From NCBI RefSeq assembly GCF_021401345.1, contig NZ_JACBGE010000015.1, positions 1 through 64,000 of the forward strand: a DNA stretch of 64,000 bases, in the 5' to 3' direction. A program made the translations under genes and the position numbers. The notes below the pieces were generated by a model. The model searched no databases and had not been told where the DNA came from. It worked only from the letters and a program-made list of their open reading frames with translations. This document shows positions 24,180 to 32,644 of the stretch, piece after piece. This DNA is from Hydrogenophaga sp. NFH-34. GTDB lineage: Bacteria > Pseudomonadota > Gammaproteobacteria > Burkholderiales > Burkholderiaceae_C. Within the stretch, counting starts at the first letter, position 1, and each line of letters opens with the position of its first letter.

Positions 24180-24652
24180 TGATGGTGGCCGTGCGCGCCG
24201 TGGGCGTGGCCGTGGGCAACCTCTTCGGGCGAGGCCGCCCGCACGTCGAGCACCTGCAGGTCGAACTGCAGCGTCTGGCCGGCCAGCGGGTGGTTGCCAT
24301 CCAGGTGCACGACCGGGCCCTTGATCTTGACCACGTTGAACACCGTTTCCCGGCTCTGGTCGTCGGTGCCGCGCAGCTGGCCACCGACCTTCACGCCGGG
24401 CGGAAACTGGGTCTTGGGAATGGTCGTGACCAGCGATTCGTCGCGCTCGCCAAAGGCATCGGCCGGCGCCAGCGTCACGCTGGCCTGGTAGCCGGCGGCC
24501 TGGCCTTCCAGCGCCTTTTCGATGCCTTCAAGCGTGTTGCCATAGCCGCCATGCAGGTAGCTGCGGGGCGTCTTGCCATCTTCCAGCAGCTTGCCGCTGG
24601 TGTCCTTGGCGCGGAAGGTGAGGGTGACGACGGTGTCTTTGGTGATGTTCAT
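24176..24652 (-). CDS. slyD: SlyD-type FKBP peptidyl-prolyl isomerase
   Basis: 158 residues. An FKBP domain interrupted by the IF chaperone insert is visible: VTLTFRAKDTSGKLL, YLHGGYGNTLEGIEKALEG, LAPADAFGERDESLV, then VVHLDGNHPLAGQTLQFDL. The tail HGHAHGAHGHHH is a metal-binding His-rich end like that of E. coli SlyD, which helps nickel insertion into hydrogenase. ATG 24652 gives the normal N-terminus (MNITKDTVVTL). Its stop overlaps the pabB start. Confidence 0.93.
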   Translation of the reverse strand: MNITKDTVVTLTFRAKDTSGKLLEDGKTPRSYLHGGYGNTLEGIEKALEGQAAGYQASVTLAPADAFGERDESLVTTIPKTQFPPGVKVGGQLRGTDDQSRETVFNVVKIKGPVVHLDGNHPLAGQTLQFDLQVLDVRAASPEEVAHGHAHGAHGHHH

Positions 24653-24660
24653 GAGAAGGC

Positions 24661-25251
24661 TCACTTCTTTTTGGGCCGGAAGGCCTTGCACACCTCGTCG
24701 CGTGTTTCGAGGTAGGGGCCGCCGATGAGGTCGATGCAGTAGGGCACGGCGGCGAAGATGCCGTTGACCAGGGGGCTGCCGTCGGGGTTTTTCAGGCCTT
24801 CCAGCGTTTCCGCGATGGCTTTGGGCTGACCGGGCAGGTTGATGATGAGACTGCGTTCGCGGATCACCGCCACCTGGCGCGACAGGATGGCGGTGGGCAC
24901 GAAGGCCAGGCTGATCTGGCGCATCTGTTCACCGAAGCCAGGCATTTCCTTGTGCGCAACGGCCAGCGTGGCTTCGGGGGTGACGTCGCGCAGGGCCGGG
25001 CCGGTGCCGCCGGTGGTGAGCACCAGCGCGCAACCGGCGTCCACCAGCTCGATCAGGGTCTGGCTGATGAGGGCCTGCTCGTCGGGGATCAGGCGCGGCT
25101 CGAAGGTGACGGGGTTGTGCAGTGCGCGCGTGAGCCAGTCCTGCAGCGCCGGCAGGCCCTTGTCTTCGTAGACCCCGGTGCTGGCGCGGTCGCTGATGGA
25201 GACGATGCCGATGCGTACCGGTTCGCAGGACGGGGGTGTGGAATCGCTCAT
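24661..25251 (-). CDS. mog: Molybdopterin adenylyltransferase
   Basis: 196 residues. The MoCF/MogA fold shows as RIGIVSISDRASTGVYEDKG, LVLTTGGTGPALRDVTPEA and IINLPGQPKAIAETLEG. The enzyme adenylylates molybdopterin before molybdate insertion, so it serves enzymes such as the nitrate reductase encoded at 36138-39923. It overlaps yjgA by four bases (ATGA) and ends nine bases before slyD, so it is in the same operon. Confidence 0.93.
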   Translation of the reverse strand: MSDSTPPSCEPVRIGIVSISDRASTGVYEDKGLPALQDWLTRALHNPVTFEPRLIPDEQALISQTLIELVDAGCALVLTTGGTGPALRDVTPEATLAVAHKEMPGFGEQMRQISLAFVPTAILSRQVAVIRERSLIINLPGQPKAIAETLEGLKNPDGSPLVNGIFAAVPYCIDLIGGPYLETRDEVCKAFRPKKK

Positions 25252-25913
25252 GCGGGTTCCACCGGTTCGTCGGGCTGGTGATCGTTGCCGTCTTCACCTG
25301 CGAACGTGGCGCGCACGAGTTGGAAGATCTCGCGGTAGGCCTTGCCGTGCCGGGCCGCTTCGCCCGGCCGTTCCTTGATCGCCTGGGCGTCCTTGCGCGC
25401 CTGGCGGATCAGTGCCCGCAGGTGCTGCACGTCGGCTTCAGGGTGGGCCTGCAGCCAGTCGGTCAGCGCGCCGTCGTCGGCCAGCAGGCGGTCGCGCCAC
25501 TGCTCGGCCTGGTGCAGACGCAGGGTTTCCTGGGCCGAGGGCTTGCGCTGCTCTTCCAGCGCGGCCTCGATGGCGGTGATGGTCTCGTCGCCGAGTTTGC
25601 GCATCAGCTTGCCGATGAACTGCATCTGCCGGCGCCGGCCTTCGAAGTTGGTGATGCGTTTCGCATCCTCCAGCGCGTCGATGAGTTTGTCGTTGACGTC
25701 TTCGTGCGCTTCGCGCAGGCGCGCCATCAGGTCGCTGCGCAGCGTGAGCAGGCTCTCGCCCAGCGCTTGCAGGTGGTCGCTGTGTTTCTTGAGGTCGGTC
25801 TTGCTCATGTCGACCGAACCCTTGAGCTCGCGCTTGAGTTCCTGGTCGAGCTCGCTGCCGGCCGCGACGAACTGGCCGCGAACAAAATAGCCTTTGGTGG
25901 ATTTACGGGGCAT
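25248..25913 (-). CDS. yjgA: Ribosome-associated protein YjgA (DarP)
   Basis: 221 residues. The family signature is present: KSTKGYFVRGQFV near the start, SELDQELKRELKGS, FEGRRRQMQFIGKLMRK and a long basic helical region. YjgA/DarP binds late 50S assembly intermediates. ATG 25913 is chosen, since the extra residues of the upstream frame fall outside the family. It is divergent from pmbA with 41 bases between the starts, a conserved arrangement in proteobacteria. Confidence 0.92.
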   Translation of the reverse strand: MPRKSTKGYFVRGQFVAAGSELDQELKRELKGSVDMSKTDLKKHSDHLQALGESLLTLRSDLMARLREAHEDVNDKLIDALEDAKRITNFEGRRRQMQFIGKLMRKLGDETITAIEAALEEQRKPSAQETLRLHQAEQWRDRLLADDGALTDWLQAHPEADVQHLRALIRQARKDAQAIKERPGEAARHGKAYREIFQLVRATFAGEDGNDHQPDEPVEPA

Positions 25914-25954
25914 GGCAAAGGGGAAAAGGGGCGGCAAGTATCATAGCCGCCGAC

Positions 25955-27379
25955 ATGAAAAGCACCCGTACGCCCCAGGGCCATGTGCCCGCCGATCCCG
26001 CCCGCCCGCTGTCGGGCTTCCAGTATTCGCGCGCCCAGTTCGAGGAGGTGGTGGATCTGGCCCTGGCCCATGCCCACCGGTTGGGCGCCTCCGACGCGGC
26101 TGCCGAGGCCTCCGAGGGCGCCGGCCTCCATGTGAGCGTGCGCAAGGGCGATCTGGAGAACGTCGAGCGCAACCGCGACAAGTCGCTGGGTGTGACCGTC
26201 TATCTCGGCCGCCGCCGGGGCAATGCCTCCAGCTCGGATTTTTCGCCCGACGCGGTGCGCCGCACGGTGCAGGCCGCCTACGACATCGCCCGCTTCACCG
26301 CCGAAGATCCGGTGGCTGGCCTGCCCGATGCGCAGGATGTGGCCGACAGCTACCCCGATCTGGACCTGTTCCACCCCTGGGCGATCACGTCCGACGAAGC
26401 GGTGCACCTGGCGCTCGAATGCGAAGCGGCAGCCTTCGCCACCAGCCGCAAGATCACCAACAGCGAAGGTGCCAGCGTGTCGGCGCAGCAGTCGCACTTT
26501 TTCACCGCCCACATGCGCGGCGGCGAGCGCGGTCAACCCGGCATCTTCAGCGGCGGTTACGCCAGCTCGCGCCACAGCCTGTCGGTGGCGCCGATCGCCG
26601 GCAAGGGCGAACACATGCAGCGCGATTACTGGTACAGCTCCATGCGGGCGCCCGAGGAACTGGCCAGCCCGGCGGCGGTGGGCCGCTACGCCGCCGAGCG
26701 CGCGCTGTCGCGCCTGAACGGCCGCAAGATCGCCACCACCGAATGCCCGGTGCTGTTCGAATCCCCGCTGGCGGCCGGCCTGCTGGGCGCCTATGTGCAG
26801 GCCACCAGCGGCGGCGCGCTCTACCGCAAGACCACTTTCCTGGGCGACAGCCTGGGCAAGCGGGTGATGGCCAAGCACCTCGACATTCTGGAAGAGCCGC
26901 ACCTGCGCAACGGCAAGGGCAGCGCCCCGTTCGACGACGAGGGCGTGCGCACCGTGCGGCGCAAGGTGCTCAGCGCCGGCAAGGTGCAGGGCTACTTCCT
27001 GTCCACCTATTCGGCACGCAAGCTGGGCATGCGCACCACCGGCAACGCGGGCGGTTCGCACAACCTCACGCTCACCAGCCGCCTGACCCAGCCGGGTGAC
27101 GACCTGCCCGCGATGCTGAAAAAACTGGGCCGCGGCCTGTTCGTCACCGAACTGATGGGCCAGGGCGTCAACTACGTGACGGGGGACTACTCGCGCGGCG
27201 CCTCGGGCTACTGGGTGGAGAACGGCGAAATCGCCTTCCCGGTGCAGGAGATCACCATCGCCGGCAACCTCAAGGACATGCTGCTCGGCATCGAAGCGGT
27301 CGGTGCCGATGCCTACAACTACGGCGCCAAGACGGTGGGCTCGATCCTGGTCAACCGGATGAAGGTGGCGGGGAGCTGA
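25955..27379 (+). CDS. pmbA: Metalloprotease subunit PmbA (TldE)
   Basis: 474 residues, a little longer than E. coli PmbA (450). The TldD/PmbA family pattern is seen: ASDAAAEASEGAGLHVSVRKGDLENVERNRDKSLGVTVYLG split over residues 45-85, SSRHSLSVAPIAG, and the C-terminal LFVTELMGQGVNYVTGDYSRGASGYWVENGEI in two blocks. With TldD it forms a protease that matures modified peptides such as microcins and degrades CcdA; TldD is not in the window. A hairpin (27389-27411) separates it from the convergent yqeY. Confidence 0.94.
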   Translation: MKSTRTPQGHVPADPARPLSGFQYSRAQFEEVVDLALAHAHRLGASDAAAEASEGAGLHVSVRKGDLENVERNRDKSLGVTVYLGRRRGNASSSDFSPDAVRRTVQAAYDIARFTAEDPVAGLPDAQDVADSYPDLDLFHPWAITSDEAVHLALECEAAAFATSRKITNSEGASVSAQQSHFFTAHMRGGERGQPGIFSGGYASSRHSLSVAPIAGKGEHMQRDYWYSSMRAPEELASPAAVGRYAAERALSRLNGRKIATTECPVLFESPLAAGLLGAYVQATSGGALYRKTTFLGDSLGKRVMAKHLDILEEPHLRNGKGSAPFDDEGVRTVRRKVLSAGKVQGYFLSTYSARKLGMRTTGNAGGSHNLTLTSRLTQPGDDLPAMLKKLGRGLFVTELMGQGVNYVTGDYSRGASGYWVENGEIAFPVQEITIAGNLKDMLLGIEAVGADAYNYGAKTVGSILVNRMKVAGS

Positions 27380-27388
27380 AGACGGGCT

Positions 27389-27411
27389 CCCACGCGCTCC
27401 TGCTGCGTGGG
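27389..27411. terminator. Hairpin between convergent pmbA and yqeY
   Basis: CCCACGC (27389-27395) pairs with GCGTGGG (27405-27411) around a nine-base loop, ten bases after the pmbA stop. There is no T run, so its role as terminator is uncertain. Confidence 0.4.
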
Positions 27412-27431
27412 TGGCGGGCGTGCAACTCCCT

Positions 27432-27878
27432 TCAGCCCGCCAGCGCGGCCTTGACGGCGGCCGACACCTGGCCCATGTCGGCCTTGCCGGCCAGCCGGGC
27501 CTTGACGGCGCCCATGACCTTGCCCATGTCGCCCGGGCCCTTGGCACCCACCTCGGCTACGATGGCCTTGACCTCGGCGGCGATGGCGTCGGCCGACAGG
27601 CGCGCCGGCAGGTAGGCTTCCAGCACCGTCAGTTCGGCCGCTTCCTTGGCGGCCAGATCGGCGCGACCGCCCTGTTCGAAGGCGGTGATCGAGTCCTTGC
27701 GCTGTTTGACCATCTTGTCGATGACGGCAATCACGGCGGTGTCGTCGAGTTCGATGCGCTCGTCCACTTCCTTCTGCTTCATGGCAGCGGTCAGCAGGCG
27801 GATCGTGCCCAGGCGCTCGCTGTCCTTGGCGCGCATGGCGGCCTTCATGTCTTCGGTGATTTTGTCCTTGAGGCTCAT
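27432..27878 (-). CDS. yqeY: GatB/YqeY domain protein
   Basis: 148 residues, the standard YqeY length. It begins MSLKDKITEDMKAAMRAKDSERL and has the KVMGAVKARLAGKADMGQVSAAVK helical end, both typical. YqeY resembles the tRNA-binding tail domain of GatB, and its role is unclear; in many bacteria it lies between rpsU and dnaG, but here rpsU is about 4 kb away. It is convergent with pmbA and lies 68 bases from the DUF4139 gene upstream. Confidence 0.92.
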   Translation of the reverse strand: MSLKDKITEDMKAAMRAKDSERLGTIRLLTAAMKQKEVDERIELDDTAVIAVIDKMVKQRKDSITAFEQGGRADLAAKEAAELTVLEAYLPARLSADAIAAEVKAIVAEVGAKGPGDMGKVMGAVKARLAGKADMGQVSAAVKAALAG

Positions 27879-27946
27879 GGCGTGAGGGCTTGGGGTCAAG
27901 CCGTGTCTGAAAAGTCGGGCCTGGATTGTCGCGCAAGCCGGCGGGC

Positions 27947-29557
27947 TCAGCGGCGCTCCAGCAGCGGCATGTCCTTCGGGTAGCTCAGGCGGTAGCTCGC
28001 GCTGAAGCGGGCCGTCTGCCCCGGTGTCAGACGCTGGCGCCAGGCGACGATGCCAGGCTGTTCGTTCCACTGGGTGGTCTGGGGCTGGGGGTCGAACTCG
28101 CGCACGACCGTGATCTGCTCGTCGGTCGGCACCGGGCTGCTGTCGAGCACCTCGATCTCGACCGGGGTGCGGTGCCGATTCTCGACCTCGAACAGCCGGC
28201 CGGTGCGGCGTTCACTGCGCTGACCGATGAAGCCGCTGGACGCGCTCGCGGTCGTGACCGGCAGGTTGCGCACGCGGACCTGATCGTCGCGCCCGAAGGG
28301 CAGGGTCAGCTTGGCCTGGTTGGCGCCGTCCTGGCTGCGCCAGACGCTGTTGCCGACCACCTGGCGGTCGCGCAGCAGTTGCAGCCGGCCGTCGGGCCAG
28401 ACGCCGGCCGGCAGTGCGATCTCGGCCACCAGCCACGCGCTGGCGTCGCGCTCGGGCAGGGTCTGCACCCAGGTCGTCGCGGGCCAGCGCTGCGCATCGA
28501 GCGCGAAGGCGACGCTCTGGCCGCCGCTGCGCACGTCGACACGGCCGGGTACTTCGAATTCGGTCGCAAAGCCGGTTTCGGCGACCTGGACAGCGAAGTC
28601 GGGTTCGGGCGCCGCGTCGCTCAGGGCCGCCGCTTCGGCCATCGCTGGCGCGGGGGCCGGCATGGCTGCGCTGCGCCGGAAGAGCATCTCGTCCTCCCGT
28701 GGGCGCGGCGAGACCTGCCAGGTGCGGGGCTGCGGGCCCTGCACCGACGCGCGCGGCGAACCGGTGGACAGGCGCAGGCTGACGCCGCTCCAGTCTTCGC
28801 CGCTGGTTTGCCGCACCTGGGCCAGGCGCTCCATGTCGACGTGCCCGGCGCTGCTGTCCAGCGTCGCGCGGTAGGACGGCGCCCAGGTCGGCCCCTGCAC
28901 CAGGTAGCGCAGGCGCAGATCGCCGTCGGCCCTGGCGCTGACCTGGATCACCAGTTCGCGCACCTGGCCGCGGTTCTGCTGCCAGGCGCGCTCGGCTTGG
29001 AGCGGTGTCAGTTCGCGTTCGAGCTGTTCGGCTTGCCGCCGCAGCGGCTGCAACTGCTGAAGCTGTTCCTGCGCCGTGCGTTGCACCAGGTTGAGCGTGG
29101 CCGCGAGGCCGCCCGCCGAGGCCGGGCCGCTGCCGTAGACCCCCGGTCCCGTGCCGTTGCCTTTGAGCTGCGCCAGCAGCAGTTCGCGCGCGCCGATGTC
29201 GGCGTGGACCTGGGCGATGCGGTCCTCCAGCGCCTCGATGCGCGGGTCCAGCGGGTGCGTGTTGCAGGCCGGCGCTTCCTGCCGTGGCACCGTGGTGGCA
29301 GTAACCGGGCCGATGCGCACGCCCGCGTCGGCCTCCAGTTGCAGCGACGCCAGGTCGGCGTCGGTGCTCAGGCAGCCCAGCACGACCTCGCGCGCGCCGG
29401 CGGCCACGCGGGTCACCCGTTCGACCTGGGCCGTGCCCGGATAGACCGTGACCTTGTCGATGCGCGAGGCCGCCGGGGCGGCCGACGCCACCGTCGGCAG
29501 CAGGGCTGCGAGCAGGGCGGCCGCCGTTGTCGGGAGGGAAGGTATCGTGTGCTTCAT
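27947..29557 (-). CDS. DUF4139 (MuiA-like) exported protein
   Basis: 536 residues. A signal peptide (LPTTAAALLAALLPTVASA) is followed by the N-terminal DUF4140 strand region (DKVTVYPGTAQVERVTRV), a long heptad-like coiled coil around 100-200 (rich in E, L, Q and R), and a C-terminal DUF4139 domain (LRLRYLVQGPTWAPSYRA to the end at KDMPLLERR). The family includes MuiA, linked to mucoidy in Pseudomonas, with no defined activity. The ATG at 29557 matches the signal peptide. No operon partner is adjacent. Confidence 0.85.
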   Translation of the reverse strand: MKHTIPSLPTTAAALLAALLPTVASAAPAASRIDKVTVYPGTAQVERVTRVAAGAREVVLGCLSTDADLASLQLEADAGVRIGPVTATTVPRQEAPACNTHPLDPRIEALEDRIAQVHADIGARELLLAQLKGNGTGPGVYGSGPASAGGLAATLNLVQRTAQEQLQQLQPLRRQAEQLERELTPLQAERAWQQNRGQVRELVIQVSARADGDLRLRYLVQGPTWAPSYRATLDSSAGHVDMERLAQVRQTSGEDWSGVSLRLSTGSPRASVQGPQPRTWQVSPRPREDEMLFRRSAAMPAPAPAMAEAAALSDAAPEPDFAVQVAETGFATEFEVPGRVDVRSGGQSVAFALDAQRWPATTWVQTLPERDASAWLVAEIALPAGVWPDGRLQLLRDRQVVGNSVWRSQDGANQAKLTLPFGRDDQVRVRNLPVTTASASSGFIGQRSERRTGRLFEVENRHRTPVEIEVLDSSPVPTDEQITVVREFDPQPQTTQWNEQPGIVAWRQRLTPGQTARFSASYRLSYPKDMPLLERR

Positions 29558-29924
29558 GACCCCATTCTGCCCGGGGTGCATTCACCCTTTCACCTCGCGC
29601 CGGGCTGGTGGCGGCATGCGCGTTCTCCGCGCCACGCTCGCGGGCGGATGCCCATGTGCGCCAAGGTCACCTCGTCAACACCGGACCTGCGCTTCGCAGC
29701 GAGGGCAACCGCGAATGGTCCCTGCGCCCGCGCACACCACCACCATCCCGGAGAGGCGGAAGGGCGCGCGGGGTGAACTGTTTACCTGGGCGATCTCCGA
29801 AGCGCGTGCTCCTGCCCCAAGGCGCCGTGGATCGGGCTCCATCCGGCCACAAGGGCCATCCCCCCGGCCGCAGGCCAGAAGGGGGGAAGCCGCGTCAGCG
29901 GCGCGGGGGGCTTACATCTTGGGC
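29558..29924. other. Intergenic region between lysA and the DUF4139 gene
   Basis: 367 bases without a supported gene. Next to the lysA stop there is a G/C-rich inverted repeat (CCCCCC near 29860 and GGGGGG near 29880, with inner GGCC arms) and a second short one (GCCGC/GCGGC). Together they may act as the lysA terminator and resemble common intergenic repeats of this family. Confidence 0.45.
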
Positions 29925-31163
29925 TTACATGGCTTCCAGTGCCAGCAACTCTTCCACCGTCTGGCGGCGGCGGATCAGGCGGTGGCTGTCGCCGTCCACC
30001 AGCACCTCGGCGGCCAGCGGGCGGCTGTTGTAGTTGCTCGACATGGACGCACCGTAGGCGCCCGCGTCGTGCAGCACCAGCAGGTCGCCCACCTGCGCCT
30101 GCGGCAGGGCGCGCGTGAGCACGACACCCCCTTCGGCCTGGGTGAACACGTCGCCCGACTCGCACAGCGGGCCGGCGACCACGGTCTCGGCGGTGGCGCG
30201 CGGCGTGCCGTCGGCAGGGATCAGGCTCATGCCGTGGAAGGCGCCATACATCGACGGGCGCATCAGGTCGGAGAAGCCCGCGTCCACCAGCGTGAAGTGG
30301 TTGGCTCCCATGGGCTTGGTCGCACGCACCTCGGTCACCAGCACACCGGCCTCGGCCACCAGGAAACGGCCGGGCTCCAGCTCCAGATGCACCGGGTGGC
30401 CCAGGTGGGCGGCGATGCTGCGGCGCGCGGCGTCCCACAGGCTGAAGTAGTGCGCGGTGTCGATGCGCGGCTCGCCGTCGCGGTAGGGGATCGACAGGCC
30501 GCCGCCGGCCGAGATGGCCTGCAGGTCGGTGCCGGCGCGCTGGACCAGATCGACCATGGCCTGGCAGACGGCCTGCAGGTGGCCGTAGTCCACGCCGGAG
30601 CCGATGTGCATGTGCAGGCCGATCAGCTTCAGGCCATGCTGGTTTACGGCCTCCAGGGCGTCGTCCAGCTCGGCGTGCCAGATGCCGTGCTTGCTGTGCT
30701 CGCCGCCGGTGTTGGTCTTGTTGCTGTGGCCGTGGCCGAAGCCAGGGTTGATGCGCAGCCAGACCGGGTGGCCGGGCGACACGGCGCCGAGCTGGTGCAG
30801 CATGTCGATGGAGCCGGCGTTCACCGGCACGCGGTGCTCCACCACCGTGGCCAGCGTGGCGTGGTCGAACAGGTCGGCGGTGAAGACGATGCCCGAAGCG
30901 CCTTGCGCGTTCAGGTCGGCCGTGTAGCCGGCGGCCAGCGCCCGCAGGATCTCGCCGCGCGAAACCGCGTCCACCACCACGCCCTGCTCGCGCATCAGGC
31001 GCAGCAGGTGGATGTTGGAGTTGGCCTTCTGCGCAAAGCGGATGGTGTCGAAGGCACGCAGTTCGGCAATGCGGGCGCGGATGGTGGCGGCGTCGTAGAC
31101 CCACAGCGGGGTGCCGTGCTGGCGGGCCAGCGACTGGAGAAGGGCGGGGGCAAAGGGATTCAT
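29925..31163 (-). CDS. lysA: Diaminopimelate decarboxylase
   Basis: 412 residues, close to E. coli LysA (420). The PLP lysine lies in FAQKANSN, followed by GLHMHIGSG, AISAGGGLSIPY, LEPGRFLVAEAG and the dimer-site Cys in AGPLCESGD. It makes L-lysine from meso-diaminopimelate. ATG 31163 is chosen; ATG 31190 and a start at 31217 are possible. It is divergent from lysR with an 80-base gap containing two palindromes, as in the E. coli lysA/lysR pair, so activation by LysR when diaminopimelate is high and lysine is low is likely. Confidence 0.94.
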   Translation of the reverse strand: MNPFAPALLQSLARQHGTPLWVYDAATIRARIAELRAFDTIRFAQKANSNIHLLRLMREQGVVVDAVSRGEILRALAAGYTADLNAQGASGIVFTADLFDHATLATVVEHRVPVNAGSIDMLHQLGAVSPGHPVWLRINPGFGHGHSNKTNTGGEHSKHGIWHAELDDALEAVNQHGLKLIGLHMHIGSGVDYGHLQAVCQAMVDLVQRAGTDLQAISAGGGLSIPYRDGEPRIDTAHYFSLWDAARRSIAAHLGHPVHLELEPGRFLVAEAGVLVTEVRATKPMGANHFTLVDAGFSDLMRPSMYGAFHGMSLIPADGTPRATAETVVAGPLCESGDVFTQAEGGVVLTRALPQAQVGDLLVLHDAGAYGASMSSNYNSRPLAAEVLVDGDSHRLIRRRQTVEELLALEAM

Positions 31164-31202
31164 GGGCGCGATGATCCCGGTTTCATTCATATTCAGCAAT
31201 GC

Positions 31203-31236
31203 CAGATAATCTGACATTCATTCATATCTGATATGA
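31203..31236. promoter_or_regulatory. LysR operator palindromes in the lysA-lysR gap
   Basis: Two perfect palindromes: CAGAT-A-ATCTG (31203-31213) and TCATATC-T-GATATGA (31222-31236), centres 21 bases apart (about two helical turns). The second ends eight bases before the lysR ATG. They suit the recognition and activation sites of a LysR-type regulator that represses its own gene and activates lysA. Confidence 0.72.
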
Positions 31237-31243
31237 GAATGCG

Positions 31244-32167
31244 ATGAAGCTGAGCCATCGCCAGATCGACTTCTTCCGCGCCGTCATGGGCACGGGCCAC
31301 GTCACGCGCGCGGCCGAACTGCTGCACACCTCGCAGCCCACCGTCAGCCGCGAACTGGCGCGGCTGGAACAGGTGCTGGGTTTCGCGCTGTTCGAACGGG
31401 TCAAGGGCCGGCTCAAGCCCACCGTGCGTGCGCTGGCGCTGATGGACGAGGTGGAGCAGTCCTATGTGGGGCTGGAGCGCATTGCGGCGACGGCGGTGGC
31501 GCTCCAGGGCTACGCCCACGGGCGGCTGCAACTGGCCTGCCTGCCCGCGCTTTCGCACGCCCTGCTGCCCGACGCGGTGCGCCGCTTCGCCGCGCAGCAG
31601 CCCGAGGCGGCGGTCAGCCTGACGCCCATTGAATCGCCCCAGCTCGAAGCCGCGCTGTCCGAGCAGCGCTTCGACCTGGGGCTGAGCGAGCGCGCCGAGG
31701 CGCCGGCCGCCTGCACGCTGGACACCCTGCTGGTGGCCGACGAGGTGGCGGTGCTGCCGGCCGGCCATGCCCTGGCGCGCCGGGCCGTGCTGGCACCAGG
31801 CGACTTCGCGGACCAACCTTTCATCAGCTTCGCCCCGGCCGACCCGTACCGCCAGCAGGTGGACGCACTGTTCGCTGCGGCGGGGGTGGCGCGCACGCTG
31901 CGGCTGGAAACACCGAGCGCGGTGTCGGTCTGTGCCCTGGTGCGACAGGGCCTGGGCCTGGGCATCGTCAACCCGCTGACGGCGCTGGAACTGGCCGGCG
32001 ACGGTGGCGCCGGGCTGGTGGTGCGGCCGCTGGCGTTCAGCGTGCCGTTTCGCGTCTCGCTGGTGCGCCCGAGCTGGCGCGCCGAACACCCCTTGCGGCC
32101 AGCGTTCGAAGCCGCGCTGGGGCAGGCCGCGGCCGCGCTGAGCGCGCGCCTGTCGGCCGGGCGCTGA
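31244..32167 (+). CDS. lysR: LysR-type transcriptional activator of lysA
   Basis: 307 residues. The N-terminal winged helix-turn-helix is clear (LSHRQIDFFRAVMGTGHVTRAAELLHTSQPTVSREL split around residues 2-40), followed by the effector-binding domain (from about 90, YAHGRLQLACLPALSHALLP). The QPTVSREL recognition helix resembles E. coli LysR, and the divergent lysA neighbour supports this identity over the many other LysR proteins. A bidirectional terminator follows at 32195. Confidence 0.9.
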   Translation: MKLSHRQIDFFRAVMGTGHVTRAAELLHTSQPTVSRELARLEQVLGFALFERVKGRLKPTVRALALMDEVEQSYVGLERIAATAVALQGYAHGRLQLACLPALSHALLPDAVRRFAAQQPEAAVSLTPIESPQLEAALSEQRFDLGLSERAEAPAACTLDTLLVADEVAVLPAGHALARRAVLAPGDFADQPFISFAPADPYRQQVDALFAAAGVARTLRLETPSAVSVCALVRQGLGLGIVNPLTALELAGDGGAGLVVRPLAFSVPFRVSLVRPSWRAEHPLRPAFEAALGQAAAALSARLSAGR

Positions 32168-32194
32168 ACCGGGCAGGAGCGGCGCTCAGGCAAC

Positions 32195-32228
32195 AAAAAA
32201 CCCGCTGCGGCGTCCCGAGCGGGTTTTC
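32195..32228. terminator. Bidirectional terminator between lysR and rpsU
   Basis: AAAAAACCCGCT (arm 32201-32206) and AGCGGGTTTT (arm 32218-32223) form a stem with an 11-base loop. A-rich and T-rich flanks on both sides serve the convergent lysR and rpsU. Confidence 0.88.
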
Positions 32229-32248
32229 TGGCGAAGCGACTGAAGGGA

Positions 32249-32461
32249 TCAGTACAGCTTCTTTGGCAACTGCATGCTGCGCACGCGCTTGTAGTGGCGC
32301 TTGACGGCGGCTGCCTTCTTGCGCTTGCGCTCGGCCGTCGGCTTCTCGTAGAACTCGCGGGCACGCAGGTCGGTCAGCAGGCCCAGTTTTTCGATGGTGC
32401 GCTTGAAGCGGCGCAGGGCCACGTCGAACGGCTCGTTGTCTTTAACGCGGATGGTGGTCAT
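32249..32461 (-). CDS. rpsU: 30S ribosomal protein S21
   Basis: 70 residues, standard S21: [38 protein letters not shown] and a very basic tail ([15 protein letters not shown]). It helps start-codon selection on the small subunit. The 183-base region upstream (32462-32644) carries its promoter and an inverted repeat (32535-32571). It stands alone here, without the dnaG/rpoD partners seen in enterobacteria. Confidence 0.97.
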   Translation of the reverse strand: MTTIRVKDNEPFDVALRRFKRTIEKLGLLTDLRAREFYEKPTAERKRKKAAAVKRHYKRVRSMQLPKKLY

Positions 32462-32534
32462 TAGCTAATGGTTCCAAAGGTGCGGGCAGAGGAGGGTCGG
32501 GAAGATCGGGCCCGGCCTTCGTACCAGCGGTTTT

Positions 32535-32571
32535 CCCCGTCTGAAAACTAGTATTGGCCGACGGGGTTTTT
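32535..32571. repeat. Inverted repeat in the rpsU upstream region
   Basis: CCCCGTC (32535-32541) and GACGGGG (32560-32566) surround an 18-base spacer, followed on the plus strand by five T. No plus-strand gene ends here, and on the minus strand it would lie in the rpsU leader or promoter. It could be an autoregulatory leader hairpin or a relic terminator. Confidence 0.45.
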
Positions 32572-32644
32572 GCCAGCAAAGCCTTGGATTATAGCGTCCT
32601 GCCGGGAAATTGCCACTCGATGGGTAAGGGCGCCTGAATGGTGT

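Noticed and set aside
29448-31214. Long plus-strand open frame opposite lysA
   Set aside because: The minus strand encodes an intact diaminopimelate decarboxylase with the PLP lysine motif; the other strand is a shadow.
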